Source of the DNA: Lachnospiraceae bacterium
Lineage (GTDB): Bacteria; Bacillota; Clostridia; Lachnospirales; Lachnospiraceae
Direction of reading: 5' to 3'
Assembly (NCBI GenBank): GCA_017476665.1
Contig: JAFUZJ010000003.1
Span: forward strand, 51,452 to 115,451
DNA length: 64,000 bases
Program-made: the position numbers and the translations under genes
Notes under the pieces: generated by a model
What the model was told of the DNA's origin: nothing
The model's input: the letters and a program-made list of their open reading frames with translations, nothing else
Databases searched by the model: none
In this document: positions 1 through 8,461 of the stretch, piece by piece
Layout: every line of letters begins with the position of its first letter
Position numbering within the stretch: position 1 is the first letter of the stretch

Positions 1-885
1 ATTATAAATCCTCACCCTTGATTTGGTAATGGATATTTCATTACTATCCCCTTTTTGATAGTGGCAGTGTGCAAAGGAATTTATGATGATCTCACGCAAA
101 GCCTCTGTCGGAATTTCCGGCTTTTCCTCGCGTCTGGCTCCGACAATTTCAGAATAATAATGAATGTTGTTCTGTATATACTTCATTCCTTCATTAATAC
201 ATTCAAGGATGTTACCTCGAAACTGCTTCAAGTCAGTAAACGTTTTCCTCTCATCCGTAGGATAAATGACTTCTTTTAACAGTACGGGACCATCATTTCC
301 AAAAAGAAAATATCCGGCATTATTCAGAAAACCCTCTTTACTGATCAATCCTAATTTCATCAGCGCTTCCATAGGGTTTCTATACACATAGTTCAATCTT
401 CCGGTGTCATTGGCATCTCTTATATACTGAATCAATAAATCCTCATTAACCTGGTCTATACCATAGGATGTTAACTCCTCTTCCCACTTAGAATATGTCT
501 TATCCTTGGATTCAAAATATTTCCAGAGCTGCCTGGAGTCCATGCTGATATCGGCATCATCTACCCTTGTGTAGTAACGTCCATACGCTGAGTATGGTGT
601 ATCATCACCGGATGCCTCCACTTTTATAATGTCTTTGCCTTCCAATGTTTCTGTTGATATCTCAACAATTGGCATGGGTTTCAAATAATTTCTTAATTCA
701 TGAGATATGTCAGAAGTGGTTTTTTTTCCTATATCCTGGCCATAAACTGTGCCATCATCCTTAATTCCAAAATAAACACACCCCGCATTATGTTTGTTTA
801 ACATTGCACAGAGCGAAATAACAGCTTCTTTTATTTGTGCAGTTGATTTCTTAAATTCCACTGTTTCTGATTCTCGTCGTTTCAT
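1..885 (-). CDS. AlbA_2-domain ATP-binding protein (partial, 3' end outside window)
   Basis: The reading frame is open from an ATG at 885 to the window edge (295 codons), with AGGAG six bases upstream. The N-terminus carries the Schlafen-like AlbA_2 pattern: ESETVEFKKS near residue 5, then CAMLNKHNAGCVYFGIKDDG, the conserved 'N..GG.I..GI.DDG' block. Near residue 265 the segment ALREIIINSFAHCHYQKGD is the N-box of a GHKL-type ATPase domain (HATPase_c_4). Proteins of this layout are usually cytoplasmic transcriptional regulators with a C-terminal winged helix, which would lie beyond the edge. Its substrate or target is unknown. A degraded relative lies at 46890-48236. A 12-bp tandem repeat sits directly upstream and may be a control region. 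Confidence 0.85.
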   Translation of the reverse strand, partial: MKRRESETVEFKKSTAQIKEAVISLCAMLNKHNAGCVYFGIKDDGTVYGQDIGKKTTSDISHELRNYLKPMPIVEISTETLEGKDIIKVEASGDDTPYSAYGRYYTRVDDADISMDSRQLWKYFESKDKTYSKWEEELTSYGIDQVNEDLLIQYIRDANDTGRLNYVYRNPMEALMKLGLISKEGFLNNAGYFLFGNDGPVLLKEVIYPTDERKTFTDLKQFRGNILECINEGMKYIQNNIHYYSEIVGARREEKPEIPTEALREIIINSFAHCHYQKGDSNEISITKSRVRIYN

Positions 886-907
886 TATGGAAACTCCTCT
901 TATCATG

Positions 908-979
908 TCATTTATTCTATCATTTATTCTGTCATTTATTCTGTCACTTATTCTATCATTTATTCTGTCACTTGTACAG
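908..979. repeat. 12-bp tandem repeat upstream of the AlbA gene
   Basis: Five consecutive 12-bp units of the type TCATTTATTCTG (908-967) differ only at two positions, and a degenerate sixth unit (968-979) follows. They lie 23 to 94 bp upstream of the ATG at 885, where the promoter or 5' leader of that gene should be. The minus strand reads TGACAGAATAAA repeatedly and contains stops in all useful frames, so this is not coding for the gene. An operator array or a copy-number-variable promoter element are both possible. Confidence 0.8.
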
Positions 980-1059
980 ATAAAACATTCTAAAATAAAA
1001 ATTCTGCGAGGGTTTATAGATTCCACTGGCAGAATTTTCTAACATCTCTATTACCTTTT

Positions 1060-1608
1060 TCACTCCTCCGGAAACGGCAGATCCACCACTATCGCCTGAT
1101 GATGCACCGCCGGCAGAAACTTCTCAAACACATCCTTCGTCCGCATCTTCAGGCTGGAGGTGTTCACGCAAGGGTGACAACCCAGATCCTCGCTCTCGAT
1201 CACAGGTTTGTCCACCAGGAGCTGCACGCGGTTTTCCGTATCATTCATCAGCCCCATGATCGACACCGAACCCGGACTGATATGCAAAAACTCCTCCATG
1301 TACTCCGGGCTTGCAAAAGACAGTCTGGCACTGTCGATCTGCTTCGACAGATCCTTGGTCTTAAAGGGTTTGTCCCCCGGCATCATGAGCAGGTAGAACT
1401 GCGTCTGCTGCCGGTTGCAGAGAAACAGATTCTTGCACACCAGAGTCTCCAGCACCGCATCAATCTCATGGCACGCCTCCATGGTGTCGGCCGGTCCATG
1501 ATCCGTTCTGAAATATTTGATCCCCAGGCTGTCCAACAGGTCATACACCTTGACCTCCCGCTCCAGTCTGCCCGTCACGTCTTCCGGGCGTCCCTCATAT
1601 AACTCCAT
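1060..1608 (-). CDS. Prolyl-tRNA deacylase family protein (ProX/YbaK domain)
   Basis: A 182-residue protein of the YbaK/prolyl-tRNA-synthetase-associated domain. Members hydrolyse mischarged aminoacyl-tRNA, typically Ala-tRNA(Pro), in the cytoplasm. Typical features are the N-terminal segment YDLLDSLGIKYFRTDH, CKNLFLCNRQQTQFYLLMM near residue 80, the KTKDLSKQI stretch, and PGSVSIMGLMND near residue 110, followed by LGCHPCVNTSSLKM. Length fits the stand-alone ProX/PrdX form. It is the last gene of a minus-strand run and follows the DUF4304-like gene by 18 bp. The exact misacylated substrate cannot be read from sequence. Confidence 0.85.
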   Translation of the reverse strand: MELYEGRPEDVTGRLEREVKVYDLLDSLGIKYFRTDHGPADTMEACHEIDAVLETLVCKNLFLCNRQQTQFYLLMMPGDKPFKTKDLSKQIDSARLSFASPEYMEEFLHISPGSVSIMGLMNDTENRVQLLVDKPVIESEDLGCHPCVNTSSLKMRTKDVFEKFLPAVHHQAIVVDLPFPEE

Positions 1609-1626
1609 CTGACCTTACCATTCCTT

Positions 1627-2235
1627 TTATCGTTCAACCGCTTTCCCTATCTTTTTGGGTAATTTCAGTTTTTCAATATTTTCAGCAATAACAACTTCCC
1701 TGTCTGTACAATGCTCCAATAGATCGAGCCATCTGACCTTTTTCCGTTTTGAGAGTTCCTCTTTCAGGAAATCTTCATTCTCATATTTTTCAAACCATGG
1801 AAAAACAAATCTCCCGATGGCATCGGTCACATTTTGAAAACTGATCTCCGCCGCCTGATCGTCTGCGTAATCCCACCACACATCTTTTCCGCAGACTAAT
1901 GTCCCTAATCTGTCACCCAAATTTGTATTATAAATATGATCATAGGGAGCATAAAGAGGCATAATAGAATAGTTCACCGTAAAAGTCTTTGACCCGTATC
2001 TCTCTTTTTGCAGGTCAATCTGTTCCAACAGATCTGCGTGATTTCTTCGCACATAAGCGTTCGTCTTATACTTTGCAAAACCATTTGATATAAGATATTC
2101 GTCCAAGATCTTTTTGTACTTCTTAAATGCCTCATCCGCGGCATTTTTGTCTATGAGGGCCAATTCTTCTTCCGATCTCAAATGGTTTCTATCGCCTTTT
2201 ATCTGAAACCTGCTTTTAGATTGAAAAAACCTCAC
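1627..2235 (-). CDS. DUF4304-like hypothetical protein
   Basis: A 202-residue soluble protein without signal peptide or membrane segment. The pattern 'DEYLISNGFAKYKTNAYVRRNHADLLEQI' (residues about 45-75, start of the match) followed by FTVNYSIMPLY resembles DUF4304, a family of unknown function. The start is GTG at 2235, overlapping the stop of the upstream VanZ-like gene by four bases (GTGA), with a GGGAGG motif upstream, so the two genes are translationally coupled. No catalytic motif is evident. The family assignment is by pattern only. Confidence 0.6.
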   Translation of the reverse strand: MRFFQSKSRFQIKGDRNHLRSEEELALIDKNAADEAFKKYKKILDEYLISNGFAKYKTNAYVRRNHADLLEQIDLQKERYGSKTFTVNYSIMPLYAPYDHIYNTNLGDRLGTLVCGKDVWWDYADDQAAEISFQNVTDAIGRFVFPWFEKYENEDFLKEELSKRKKVRWLDLLEHCTDREVVIAENIEKLKLPKKIGKAVER

Positions 2236-2831
2236 TTCGCCAGCCTCCCGATCTTCGGCACCAACACCCGTGCGATCAGGAAAAGAACGCCGCCCAGCAT
2301 GCTTCCCGCAAAATTCAGGATCACGTCGTCCACGTCCACCGTCCTGCCCACGAACAGCTGGAAAAATTCAATGCACACGGGAAGAAACAGCGCCATAAAG
2401 GCCAGCTTAAAAAAGGATCTGTATTCCTTCCACAAAAGGGGCAGGCAAAATCCCCAAGGAATAAACATCACGATGTTCCCCACGATATTCACCCACAGCC
2501 AGTCGCTGGTAGGCGCGTATTTGATATAATTCCGGATCGTGTGAAACGGCGTCAGGTTCACGCCGACCCGATTGCGGAACCGCAGAACCGCCTCCGTCAG
2601 ATTCCGGGCACGCATCCACTCCTGTCCGTTCTGAAACGTCAGCATCAGAAGTCCGGCCATGAACAGCACAAACAGCGCCATCACAACCTCTCTGGCTCCC
2701 GTCTTCAGGGACATTTCAAACGATTTTTTCTCCGCAAACAGCTTCCGGCGTATGACCAGTATTCTCCCGGCGCAATACACCGGAAGCATATACATCATCA
2801 TGAAAGCCATGTCTCTCATATATAAAGTCAT
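2232..2831 (-). CDS. VanZ family membrane protein
   Basis: A 199-residue membrane protein with about five hydrophobic segments. It carries the VanZ signature: NIVGNIVMFIPWGFCLPLL (residues about 115-133) and CIEFFQLFVGRTVDVDDVIL further on, with the conserved acidic pair DVDD. VanZ-like proteins sit in the cytoplasmic membrane; the founding member gives low-level teicoplanin resistance, but chromosomal homologues have no settled function. It is the first gene of a coupled pair with the DUF4304-like gene. There are no van cluster genes nearby, so resistance should not be assumed. Confidence 0.85.
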   Translation of the reverse strand: MTLYMRDMAFMMMYMLPVYCAGRILVIRRKLFAEKKSFEMSLKTGAREVVMALFVLFMAGLLMLTFQNGQEWMRARNLTEAVLRFRNRVGVNLTPFHTIRNYIKYAPTSDWLWVNIVGNIVMFIPWGFCLPLLWKEYRSFFKLAFMALFLPVCIEFFQLFVGRTVDVDDVILNFAGSMLGGVLFLIARVLVPKIGRLAK

Positions 2832-2862
2832 TCTGATTCCTCAATTTCCGCTTTATTTTTGT

Positions 2863-3417
2863 CTAATCCTCTTGTCTCCAATGCAGTCTGTGCAATTCCC
2901 CTGCCCGCTGCATGCTTTCAAAACCGTTCTGTCTGAGCGCCTCGTACAACACAATCGCCACCGCATTCGACAGATTCAGGGAGCGAATGTCCGGCAGCAT
3001 GGGAATCCGGATACAGTCCTCCTCATGCTCCACCAGGATCTCCTCCGGAATCCCAGCGCTCTCCTTCCCGAACATAATAAAATCATCCGGCCCGAACACG
3101 ACCTCCGTATAGGCGCGCTTCGCCTTGGTCGTGGCCATCCACAGCCTGGGTTTGCGGCATTCCGCGGCACATTCTGTCTGCTGTCCGCCGGACAATTCCG
3201 CATACTCACTATACTGTTCATAAAACGTGTCAAAATTCATATACCGGGTCACATCCAGCTTTTCCCAGTAATCCATGCCGGCCCGCTTGATCTCTTTTTC
3301 ATTCAAACGAAATCCAAACGGCTCGATCAAGTGCAGACTTGTGCCGGTTGCGACACAAGTCCGCCCAATATTTCCCGTGTTCGCCGGAATCTCCGGCTGA
3401 TGTAATACAATATGCAT
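2863..3417 (-). CDS. trmL: tRNA (cytidine(34)-2'-O)-methyltransferase TrmL
   Basis: A 184-residue SPOUT-class enzyme that 2'-O-methylates the wobble nucleotide of certain leucine tRNAs using S-adenosylmethionine. The start MHIVLHQPEIPANTGNIGRT is the family motif 1. Motif 2 is IMFGKESAGIPEEIL and motif 3 is IRSLNLSNAVAIVLYEALRQ, which together form the trefoil-knot SAM site. About 20-25 residues longer than the usual 155-165, through an insertion near residues 75-85. It lies between VanZ and the aminotransferase with short gaps and no visible promoter of its own. Confidence 0.93.
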   Translation of the reverse strand: MHIVLHQPEIPANTGNIGRTCVATGTSLHLIEPFGFRLNEKEIKRAGMDYWEKLDVTRYMNFDTFYEQYSEYAELSGGQQTECAAECRKPRLWMATTKAKRAYTEVVFGPDDFIMFGKESAGIPEEILVEHEEDCIRIPMLPDIRSLNLSNAVAIVLYEALRQNGFESMQRAGELHRLHWRQED

Positions 3418-3434
3418 TCCGATTTACCTGTTCG

Positions 3435-4613
3435 TCAAGCTTTCTCGCTCCTGAGTTTCTCCACAAACCGCTGCAGTCTTCCGATGGCAACTTTCAGATT
3501 CTCAAGCGAATACGCATAGGAAATACGAAGGAAACCTTCCCCGCAGTCTCCGAACGCCGTCCCCGGCACCACAGCCACCTTTTCCTCCTGCAAAAACCGG
3601 GTGGCAAACTCCTCGCTGGTCATGCCAAACTCTTTGATGCAGGGGAACACATAGAACGCACCGTAGGGCTCAAAGCATTCCAGCCCCATCTCCTTGAACG
3701 CATTCATCAGATAGCGGCGGCGCTGATTGTACGCCGTGCGCATCTCCTCAATGTCCGCATCCCCTTTCTTCAAAGCCTCCACAGCCGCATACTGGCTGGT
3801 GGTGGGCGCACACATGATGGCAAACTGATGGATCTTGGTCATCTGCCTGATGATGTCCGCCGGTCCGCAGGCATAGCCCAGTCTCCAACCGGTCATGGCA
3901 TATGCCTTGGAGAATCCGTTGATCACCAGCGTCCGCTCCGCCATCCCGGGCAGGCTCGCGATGGACACATGCTTCTCCTTATAAGTAAGCTCCGCGTAAA
4001 TCTCATCGGACATGACAAAAATATCATGCTTGATAATGACTTCCGCGATCGCCTCCAGGTCGCTCTTTTCCATAATGGCGCCGGTGGGGTTGTTGGGATA
4101 CGGCAACACCAGGATCTTGGTCTTATCGGTGATGGCTGCCTCCAGCTCCTCCGCAGTCAGACGGAACTCATTCTCCGCCTTCAAATTGATGATCACAGGC
4201 TTCGCCCCGGCTAAGATCGCACAGGGTTCATAGGACACATAGCTGGGCTGCGGGATCAGAACCTCCTCTCCCACGCCCGGATTGATCATGGCGCGCAGTC
4301 CCATATCGATCGCCTCGGAACCGCCCACCGTGATGAGTACCTGACTCATCGCATCATAGGTAACATTATACTTGCGCTTCATATAAGCGCAAATCTCCTG
4401 TCTCAGCTCCTTCAGACCGGAGTTGGACGTGTAGAAAGTACGCCCTTTTTCCAGGGAATAAATACCCTCGTCCCGAATGTGCCAGGGCGTGTCAAAATCC
4501 GGCTCACCCACACCAAGGGAGATGGCGTCCTTCATCTCGCTCACTATATCAAAAAATTTCCTGATGCCCGAAGGCTTCAGCTCTACAACCTGATCTGCTA
4601 AAAAATTTCTCAT
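3435..4613 (-). CDS. PLP-dependent class I/II aminotransferase
   Basis: A 392-residue fold-type I aminotransferase. PNNPTGA (near residue 175), the YAELTY segment with conserved Tyr, and VINGFSKAYAMTGWRLGYA (near 230-250, with the PLP-binding lysine in SKAYAMTGWR) are all present, as is the C-terminal FLRISYAYS with the carboxylate-binding arginine. Family members transaminate aromatic amino acids, aspartate or related compounds with 2-oxoglutarate. The start codon overlaps the end of the Lrp-type gene by four bases (ATGA), so regulator and enzyme are coupled, which suggests local control by an amino acid. The precise substrate is not resolvable here. Confidence 0.92.
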   Translation of the reverse strand: MRNFLADQVVELKPSGIRKFFDIVSEMKDAISLGVGEPDFDTPWHIRDEGIYSLEKGRTFYTSNSGLKELRQEICAYMKRKYNVTYDAMSQVLITVGGSEAIDMGLRAMINPGVGEEVLIPQPSYVSYEPCAILAGAKPVIINLKAENEFRLTAEELEAAITDKTKILVLPYPNNPTGAIMEKSDLEAIAEVIIKHDIFVMSDEIYAELTYKEKHVSIASLPGMAERTLVINGFSKAYAMTGWRLGYACGPADIIRQMTKIHQFAIMCAPTTSQYAAVEALKKGDADIEEMRTAYNQRRRYLMNAFKEMGLECFEPYGAFYVFPCIKEFGMTSEEFATRFLQEEKVAVVPGTAFGDCGEGFLRISYAYSLENLKVAIGRLQRFVEKLRSEKA

Positions 4614-5092
4614 GGCGTGATCATCTCTCTTTCGTCCTCGGATTTCTGGCTGAAGATTGTACCGTGATCCTTGTATTTTTTCAAAATAAAGTGCGTCGCA
4701 GTAGAAAGCACCGGCTCTAAGGTCGCCAACTTGTCGGACACAAAAGTAGAAACCTCCCGTAATGTCTTGCCTTCCAACGTAACTAACAGATCAAACCCGC
4801 CGGAAATCAGATACACACTGCGCACCTCGGGATACTTATAGATCCTCTCTGCCACATTGTCAAATCCCTGTCCTCTCTGGGGCGTCACACGCACCTCGAT
4901 CAGCGCTGTCACCTTATCCAGAGATGTCTTCTCCCAGTTAATCAGCGTGTGATAACCGCAGATCACGCCTTCCTCCTCCAGCGCCTGCAGCTCATTCACC
5001 ACATCTATCTCCTCTACACCCAGGATCACCGCCAATTCCTTCAGATCGATCCTGCTGTTTTTCTCGATAATCGCCAACAATTCTTCTCTCAT
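4610..5092 (-). CDS. Lrp/AsnC family transcriptional regulator
   Basis: A 160-residue regulator with an N-terminal winged helix (LLAIIEKNSRIDLKELAVIL, residues about 5-24) and a C-terminal RAM/AsnC ligand-binding domain (VTALIEVRVTPQRGQGFDNV; VRSVYLISGGFDLLVTLEG). Proteins of this family form oligomers that bind amino acids and control amino acid metabolism genes. The gene overlaps the AIR-synthase-like gene upstream and the aminotransferase downstream by four bases each, so a single transcript is likely. The ligand is unknown; the operon suggests an amino acid handled by the aminotransferase. Confidence 0.9.
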   Translation of the reverse strand: MREELLAIIEKNSRIDLKELAVILGVEEIDVVNELQALEEEGVICGYHTLINWEKTSLDKVTALIEVRVTPQRGQGFDNVAERIYKYPEVRSVYLISGGFDLLVTLEGKTLREVSTFVSDKLATLEPVLSTATHFILKKYKDHGTIFSQKSEDEREMITP

Positions 5093-6126
5093 TCCTGCTT
5101 TCCTCCTGTTTCTTTATCAATTAAAGCATCTCTTAAAGCCTCATATATCGCGTCTACATGGGGTCTGTCCAGATACCTGACCTCATCCTCATTCCGTATG
5201 ATCCGGTCGTTACCGTCCGTGGTTCTTCCCACTATGGCCGCCGGAATTCCGGCTTCCTCAAACGCCGTAACAAGCGCTGCGCCGTCCGCCGCGGTCATCA
5301 GCAGACTGCCGCCGGACAAAAGCTCATAAGGATTTACGTTCAGATGATTGCAGACCTCCACAGTCTCCTGCCGGATCGGCAGTTTCTTCAGATCTATGTT
5401 CAGTCCAACGCCCGCACCCTCTGCCAGCTCCCAGAGCCCGGCGAAAATGCCTCCCTCCGAGAGATTATGCATGGCGCACACGCCGGACTTCAGCGCGACT
5501 GCGGCCTCCGGTACCGTAGATAAATAGCTCCGGAAATCCGCCGCTTCCTCCGACAGCCAGGCCGGATAACGCTCCGAAATCCTGTCCCTGTGCCGGTCTG
5601 CCAAAATGGCCGTCCCTTCCAGTCCGATCCACTTGCTTACCACAATGTCCTGTCCCGGCTTTGCATTCCGCACGGTATGCCAGCCGACGTCCACCGCCGC
5701 GATTGCTGCCTCTGCGCCGAACCCATATGCTGTAACCGTCACAAAAATCTCCCGCACTGCCGCCGTGACCTGCGCATCCGCCTGTGCGATCTGCATCCCA
5801 TGCAGGCCGCAGAACGTCTCCGCCGCCTGCATCAATCCCTTCAGCTGCGGTTCCTCCGCATCCTCAGGCAACAGGATCCGCATAGTTGCCGCCACGGGCT
5901 TCGCGCCCCGCGCCGCCAGGATATTCACACATTTCTGTAAAAGATCCTCCACCGGAAAAAGGGAAATCCTGCCGTCCTGCGCACAGGCAACAAAAGCATC
6001 CGAAAGTGAAAAAATGGCGCAATCCTCCCCCGGACCTGCACCATTTATCACTTCCTGCCGCTTTGTCTTTATCGGTTGTAGGATGGAACGTCTGAAGACG
6101 TTCTCTGTCACTTTCCCTGTTTTCAT
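5089..6126 (-). CDS. AIR synthase-related (PurM/HypE-like) protein
   Basis: An approximately 345-residue protein of the PurM superfamily. The N-terminal half has the acidic ATP/Mg motif GAGPGEDCAIFSL near residue 30, and the C-terminal half has SEGGIFAGLWELAEGAGVGL and PYELLSGGSLLMT, typical of the HypE/ThiL/PurM fold. These enzymes make acyl-phosphate intermediates with ATP. ATG at 6126 is preferred over a TTG six bases earlier because AGGAG is correctly spaced from it. It is the first gene of a coupled operon with an Lrp regulator and aminotransferase. No hydrogenase genes are nearby, so HypE function is unlikely; the substrate is unknown. Confidence 0.8.
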   Translation of the reverse strand: MKTGKVTENVFRRSILQPIKTKRQEVINGAGPGEDCAIFSLSDAFVACAQDGRISLFPVEDLLQKCVNILAARGAKPVAATMRILLPEDAEEPQLKGLMQAAETFCGLHGMQIAQADAQVTAAVREIFVTVTAYGFGAEAAIAAVDVGWHTVRNAKPGQDIVVSKWIGLEGTAILADRHRDRISERYPAWLSEEAADFRSYLSTVPEAAVALKSGVCAMHNLSEGGIFAGLWELAEGAGVGLNIDLKKLPIRQETVEVCNHLNVNPYELLSGGSLLMTAADGAALVTAFEEAGIPAAIVGRTTDGNDRIIRNEDEVRYLDRPHVDAIYEALRDALIDKETGGKQE

Positions 6127-6167
6127 GGACAACTCCTGTTTTCATGAACAACCCTGTTCACGTAGGA

Positions 6168-7646
6168 TCAATCATCGTCGTCTTCCACTTCCACCACCTG
6201 AGGCGTGGTGAGTGCCGCGATCACACCCCTTACGTGATCGATACTTCCCGTGTCGATCGCTGCCATGATCTCATTATACGCAGTCGGATTGTCGGTGGCA
6301 ACCCCAACCGTGGCGCTTCTGGGAGATACCTTATAACTGCTGTTGTTCACCATCTCGCGGCTGACTTCCTTGCCGTTTTCCTTTACCACCTTCCACAGCT
6401 GTGCCTTGTATCCAATATGCGCACCTTCCGTCGCGATATAGCCGATCGGCTGTCCACCGTCCGCATAGATCGTATCCCTCTCAGGATTGATCACCTGCAG
6501 GATCTTACTCTCATAATTGACCTCGCGGTTTGCATCCCTGGTCTCCTTGCCATAGATGTTAAACGTGATCTTCTTTCCCTGTGTATAACCCTCTATATAA
6601 ATCGGTGAATCCAGATTATTGACAAATTTAAAGTCCTTGCCTGCGCTCTCGGCGATGGCTGCATCCGCGGAAGGATCCACATAAGTCACGATCATGGAGT
6701 GATTATGCCGCTCCGTAACCTCCAATTCCGCCTTCAGCACTGCATTGTAGAGCGTTGTGGAAACCTGACAGATGCCTCCGCCCAGGCTGTTCACCACTTT
6801 CCCGTTCATATAGGAACCCGCCAGATAATAACCGTTGGCCTTGGAAAAAGGCGCCACCGTTTCATAGGTGGAAAACTCATCCCCCGGATAGAGCAGTGTT
6901 CCGTTGATCAGACGACATCCGTTCTCCACATTCGCGCTTCTGGATGACCCGGAAGTACTGTAAGAAGTGGTAAAGCTTCCCAGCACATCCGTCAGCTGAG
7001 CCAACTCCTCCACACTGCCCTGGGGCTTGCTTACCATAACCGCCAGTGCAATCGTGCAGGGCTTTGCATCCCAATCCTTTGTCAGATACTCGTATACCTC
7101 GTCAATGGAAGCCTCCACATCCAGCACACGGCCTTCCTGCCCGTCGGTGTATGTAAATGTCCCGTCCTCATTTCGCTTCATGGAAACATTGACCGCTTTC
7201 TGGTCAAATTTCATACATTCATCGATCAGGATCCCATTGATCTTTTCCACGTCAAAATCCAGCAGAATGTCATATACATACGGCTCATATTCCAGATCCT
7301 TCAGGATCTTATACCGCTCAATGACATTTCCCTTACTGCCGAATTCCAGCGCCTCATCCACGAGATCAGGATTCTTCCAGGAAACGCCCAGTGCCCCTGC
7401 GGTCACCTTCACCTGGTTCCCGTTTCCCGCATCCAGCGTGATCTCTGTCGCCTTCAATCTGTTCACATATGCATCTATGGCCGCCTTTGCCTCTGTCTCA
7501 TTTTTGCCGGACAGATCAACGTCTTCCGCATAAATACCGGTCTTGATGGTTTCGTCGGTCTCTGCCGCCTTCGCCTCTGCCCCGAGACACATAAACACAG
7601 CCAACAGACCAAGCGCCCATCCGGCCGCTTTTGTCATCTTTTTCAT
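6168..7646 (-). CDS. VanW family protein with peptidoglycan-binding-like domain, exported
   Basis: About 492 residues. ATG at 7646 is chosen because AGGAG lies eight bases upstream; it gives a signal peptide (KKMTKAAGWALGLLAVFMCL). Residues about 40-190 contain a PF12229-like peptidoglycan-binding region. The VanW core follows: FSTYETVAPFSKANGYYLAG, then GGGICQVSTTLYNAVLKAEL, ERHNHSMIVTYVDPSADAAI. VanW proteins are extracytoplasmic and linked to the cell wall; enzymatic activity is not established. A 35-aa membrane peptide gene ends 32 bp upstream and probably shares its transcript. The far C-terminus is acidic (VVEVEDDDD). Confidence 0.88.
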   Translation of the reverse strand: MKKMTKAAGWALGLLAVFMCLGAEAKAAETDETIKTGIYAEDVDLSGKNETEAKAAIDAYVNRLKATEITLDAGNGNQVKVTAGALGVSWKNPDLVDEALEFGSKGNVIERYKILKDLEYEPYVYDILLDFDVEKINGILIDECMKFDQKAVNVSMKRNEDGTFTYTDGQEGRVLDVEASIDEVYEYLTKDWDAKPCTIALAVMVSKPQGSVEELAQLTDVLGSFTTSYSTSGSSRSANVENGCRLINGTLLYPGDEFSTYETVAPFSKANGYYLAGSYMNGKVVNSLGGGICQVSTTLYNAVLKAELEVTERHNHSMIVTYVDPSADAAIAESAGKDFKFVNNLDSPIYIEGYTQGKKITFNIYGKETRDANREVNYESKILQVINPERDTIYADGGQPIGYIATEGAHIGYKAQLWKVVKENGKEVSREMVNNSSYKVSPRSATVGVATDNPTAYNEIMAAIDTGSIDHVRGVIAALTTPQVVEVEDDDD

Positions 7647-7678
7647 AACATGCACTCCTACCTTGAATACCATTTGAA

Positions 7679-7786
7679 TTAAAACGTAAAATATGCTACA
7701 GTGGAAAGTACCATAGCAAGTACCAACAGAATTATAATAATAGAAGAAATCCGCTGTTTAGCTTTCTTATTGTGAAAATGAAACAT
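7679..7786 (-). CDS. 35-aa single-pass membrane peptide (Prli42/DUF4044-like)
   Basis: ATG at 7786 with GAGG eight bases upstream begins a 35-codon ORF ending in TAA at 7679. The product starts MFHFHNKKAKQRISS, followed by a hydrophobic stretch IIIILLVLAMVLSTVAYF. A short basic N-terminus and one membrane helix ending in 'LAMVLST' resemble the DUF4044/Prli42 group, small membrane peptides that anchor stressosome components in Listeria. That match is from pattern memory only. It lies just upstream of the VanW gene in the same direction. It could be missed by annotation because of its size. Confidence 0.6.
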   Translation of the reverse strand: MFHFHNKKAKQRISSIIIILLVLAMVLSTVAYFTF

Positions 7787-7837
7787 ACCCGTACCTCACT
7801 CCTTACAATCCCTGATCAATCTGAAAGGATATTATAT

Positions 7838-8461
7838 ATGAAATTCTACGTTTTGGCAAGTTTAATTGTATTTATCTGGATCATTGGACACAATCTTCGA
7901 AAATCCAAACGCATTCAGAGCGAAGCGGAAGCCCGCTTTTGGGAGCGGGAACGCCTTGCCAACGAGACCCGCCGCAAACCTCTGGACAATCTGGATTATG
8001 TCAGGATCCCTCTGGAAGAACTGCCCATGCATCTTATGGAGGACAACGAGCAGGTTGCCGGCTGCCTGCAGATCATCAACGAACTGTCCCTGCAGCCCAT
8101 CGTCAACCTGACCGGCTACACCAATACCGATCTCAAGCTGGAATACGGCACCGCCAATATCACCGTCCTGACCGAATACGACCAGAGTTACACCCTGCTG
8201 GTGAACACGCTGCAGACCTGGGCGAAGCTGCTCTATGACGCCGGTTACGTGGAGGAAACCCGGAAAATTCTGGAATTTGCCGTCTCCACCCGCACGGATG
8301 TGACCGCTTCCTATGACCTGCTGGCAGACATCTATCTGCAGGACGCCGCTCCTGAAAAGATACAGACCCTCTTAAGCACCGCGGAAAACCTGAATTCCCT
8401 GAGCAAACAGGTCATTCTGCGTCATCTGCAGGAAAAACTGCCCCAAGCTGCCCCGTCCTGA
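7838..8461 (+). CDS. Membrane-anchored tetratricopeptide-like protein
   Basis: A 207-residue protein on the plus strand. ATG at 7838 is preferred over one at 7772 because GAAAGGAT is spaced correctly before it and because the protein then begins with a membrane helix (MKFYVLASLIVFIWIIGHNL). The rest is cytoplasmic or extracytoplasmic and alpha-helical. Residues about 120-205 look like two TPR-type helix pairs (LWAKLLYDAGYVEETRKILE-like patterns: TWAKLLYDAGYVEETRKILE and SYDLLADIYLQDAAPEKIQT). Function is unknown. Its 3' end overlaps the convergent exonuclease gene by 50 bp. Confidence 0.75.
   Translation: MKFYVLASLIVFIWIIGHNLRKSKRIQSEAEARFWERERLANETRRKPLDNLDYVRIPLEELPMHLMEDNEQVAGCLQIINELSLQPIVNLTGYTNTDLKLEYGTANITVLTEYDQSYTLLVNTLQTWAKLLYDAGYVEETRKILEFAVSTRTDVTASYDLLADIYLQDAAPEKIQTLLSTAENLNSLSKQVILRHLQEKLPQAAPS

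Noticed and set aside
794-1042. Plus-strand peptide with repeated FILS units
   Set aside because: It only translates the 12-bp tandem repeat; no ribosome binding site and no known family.
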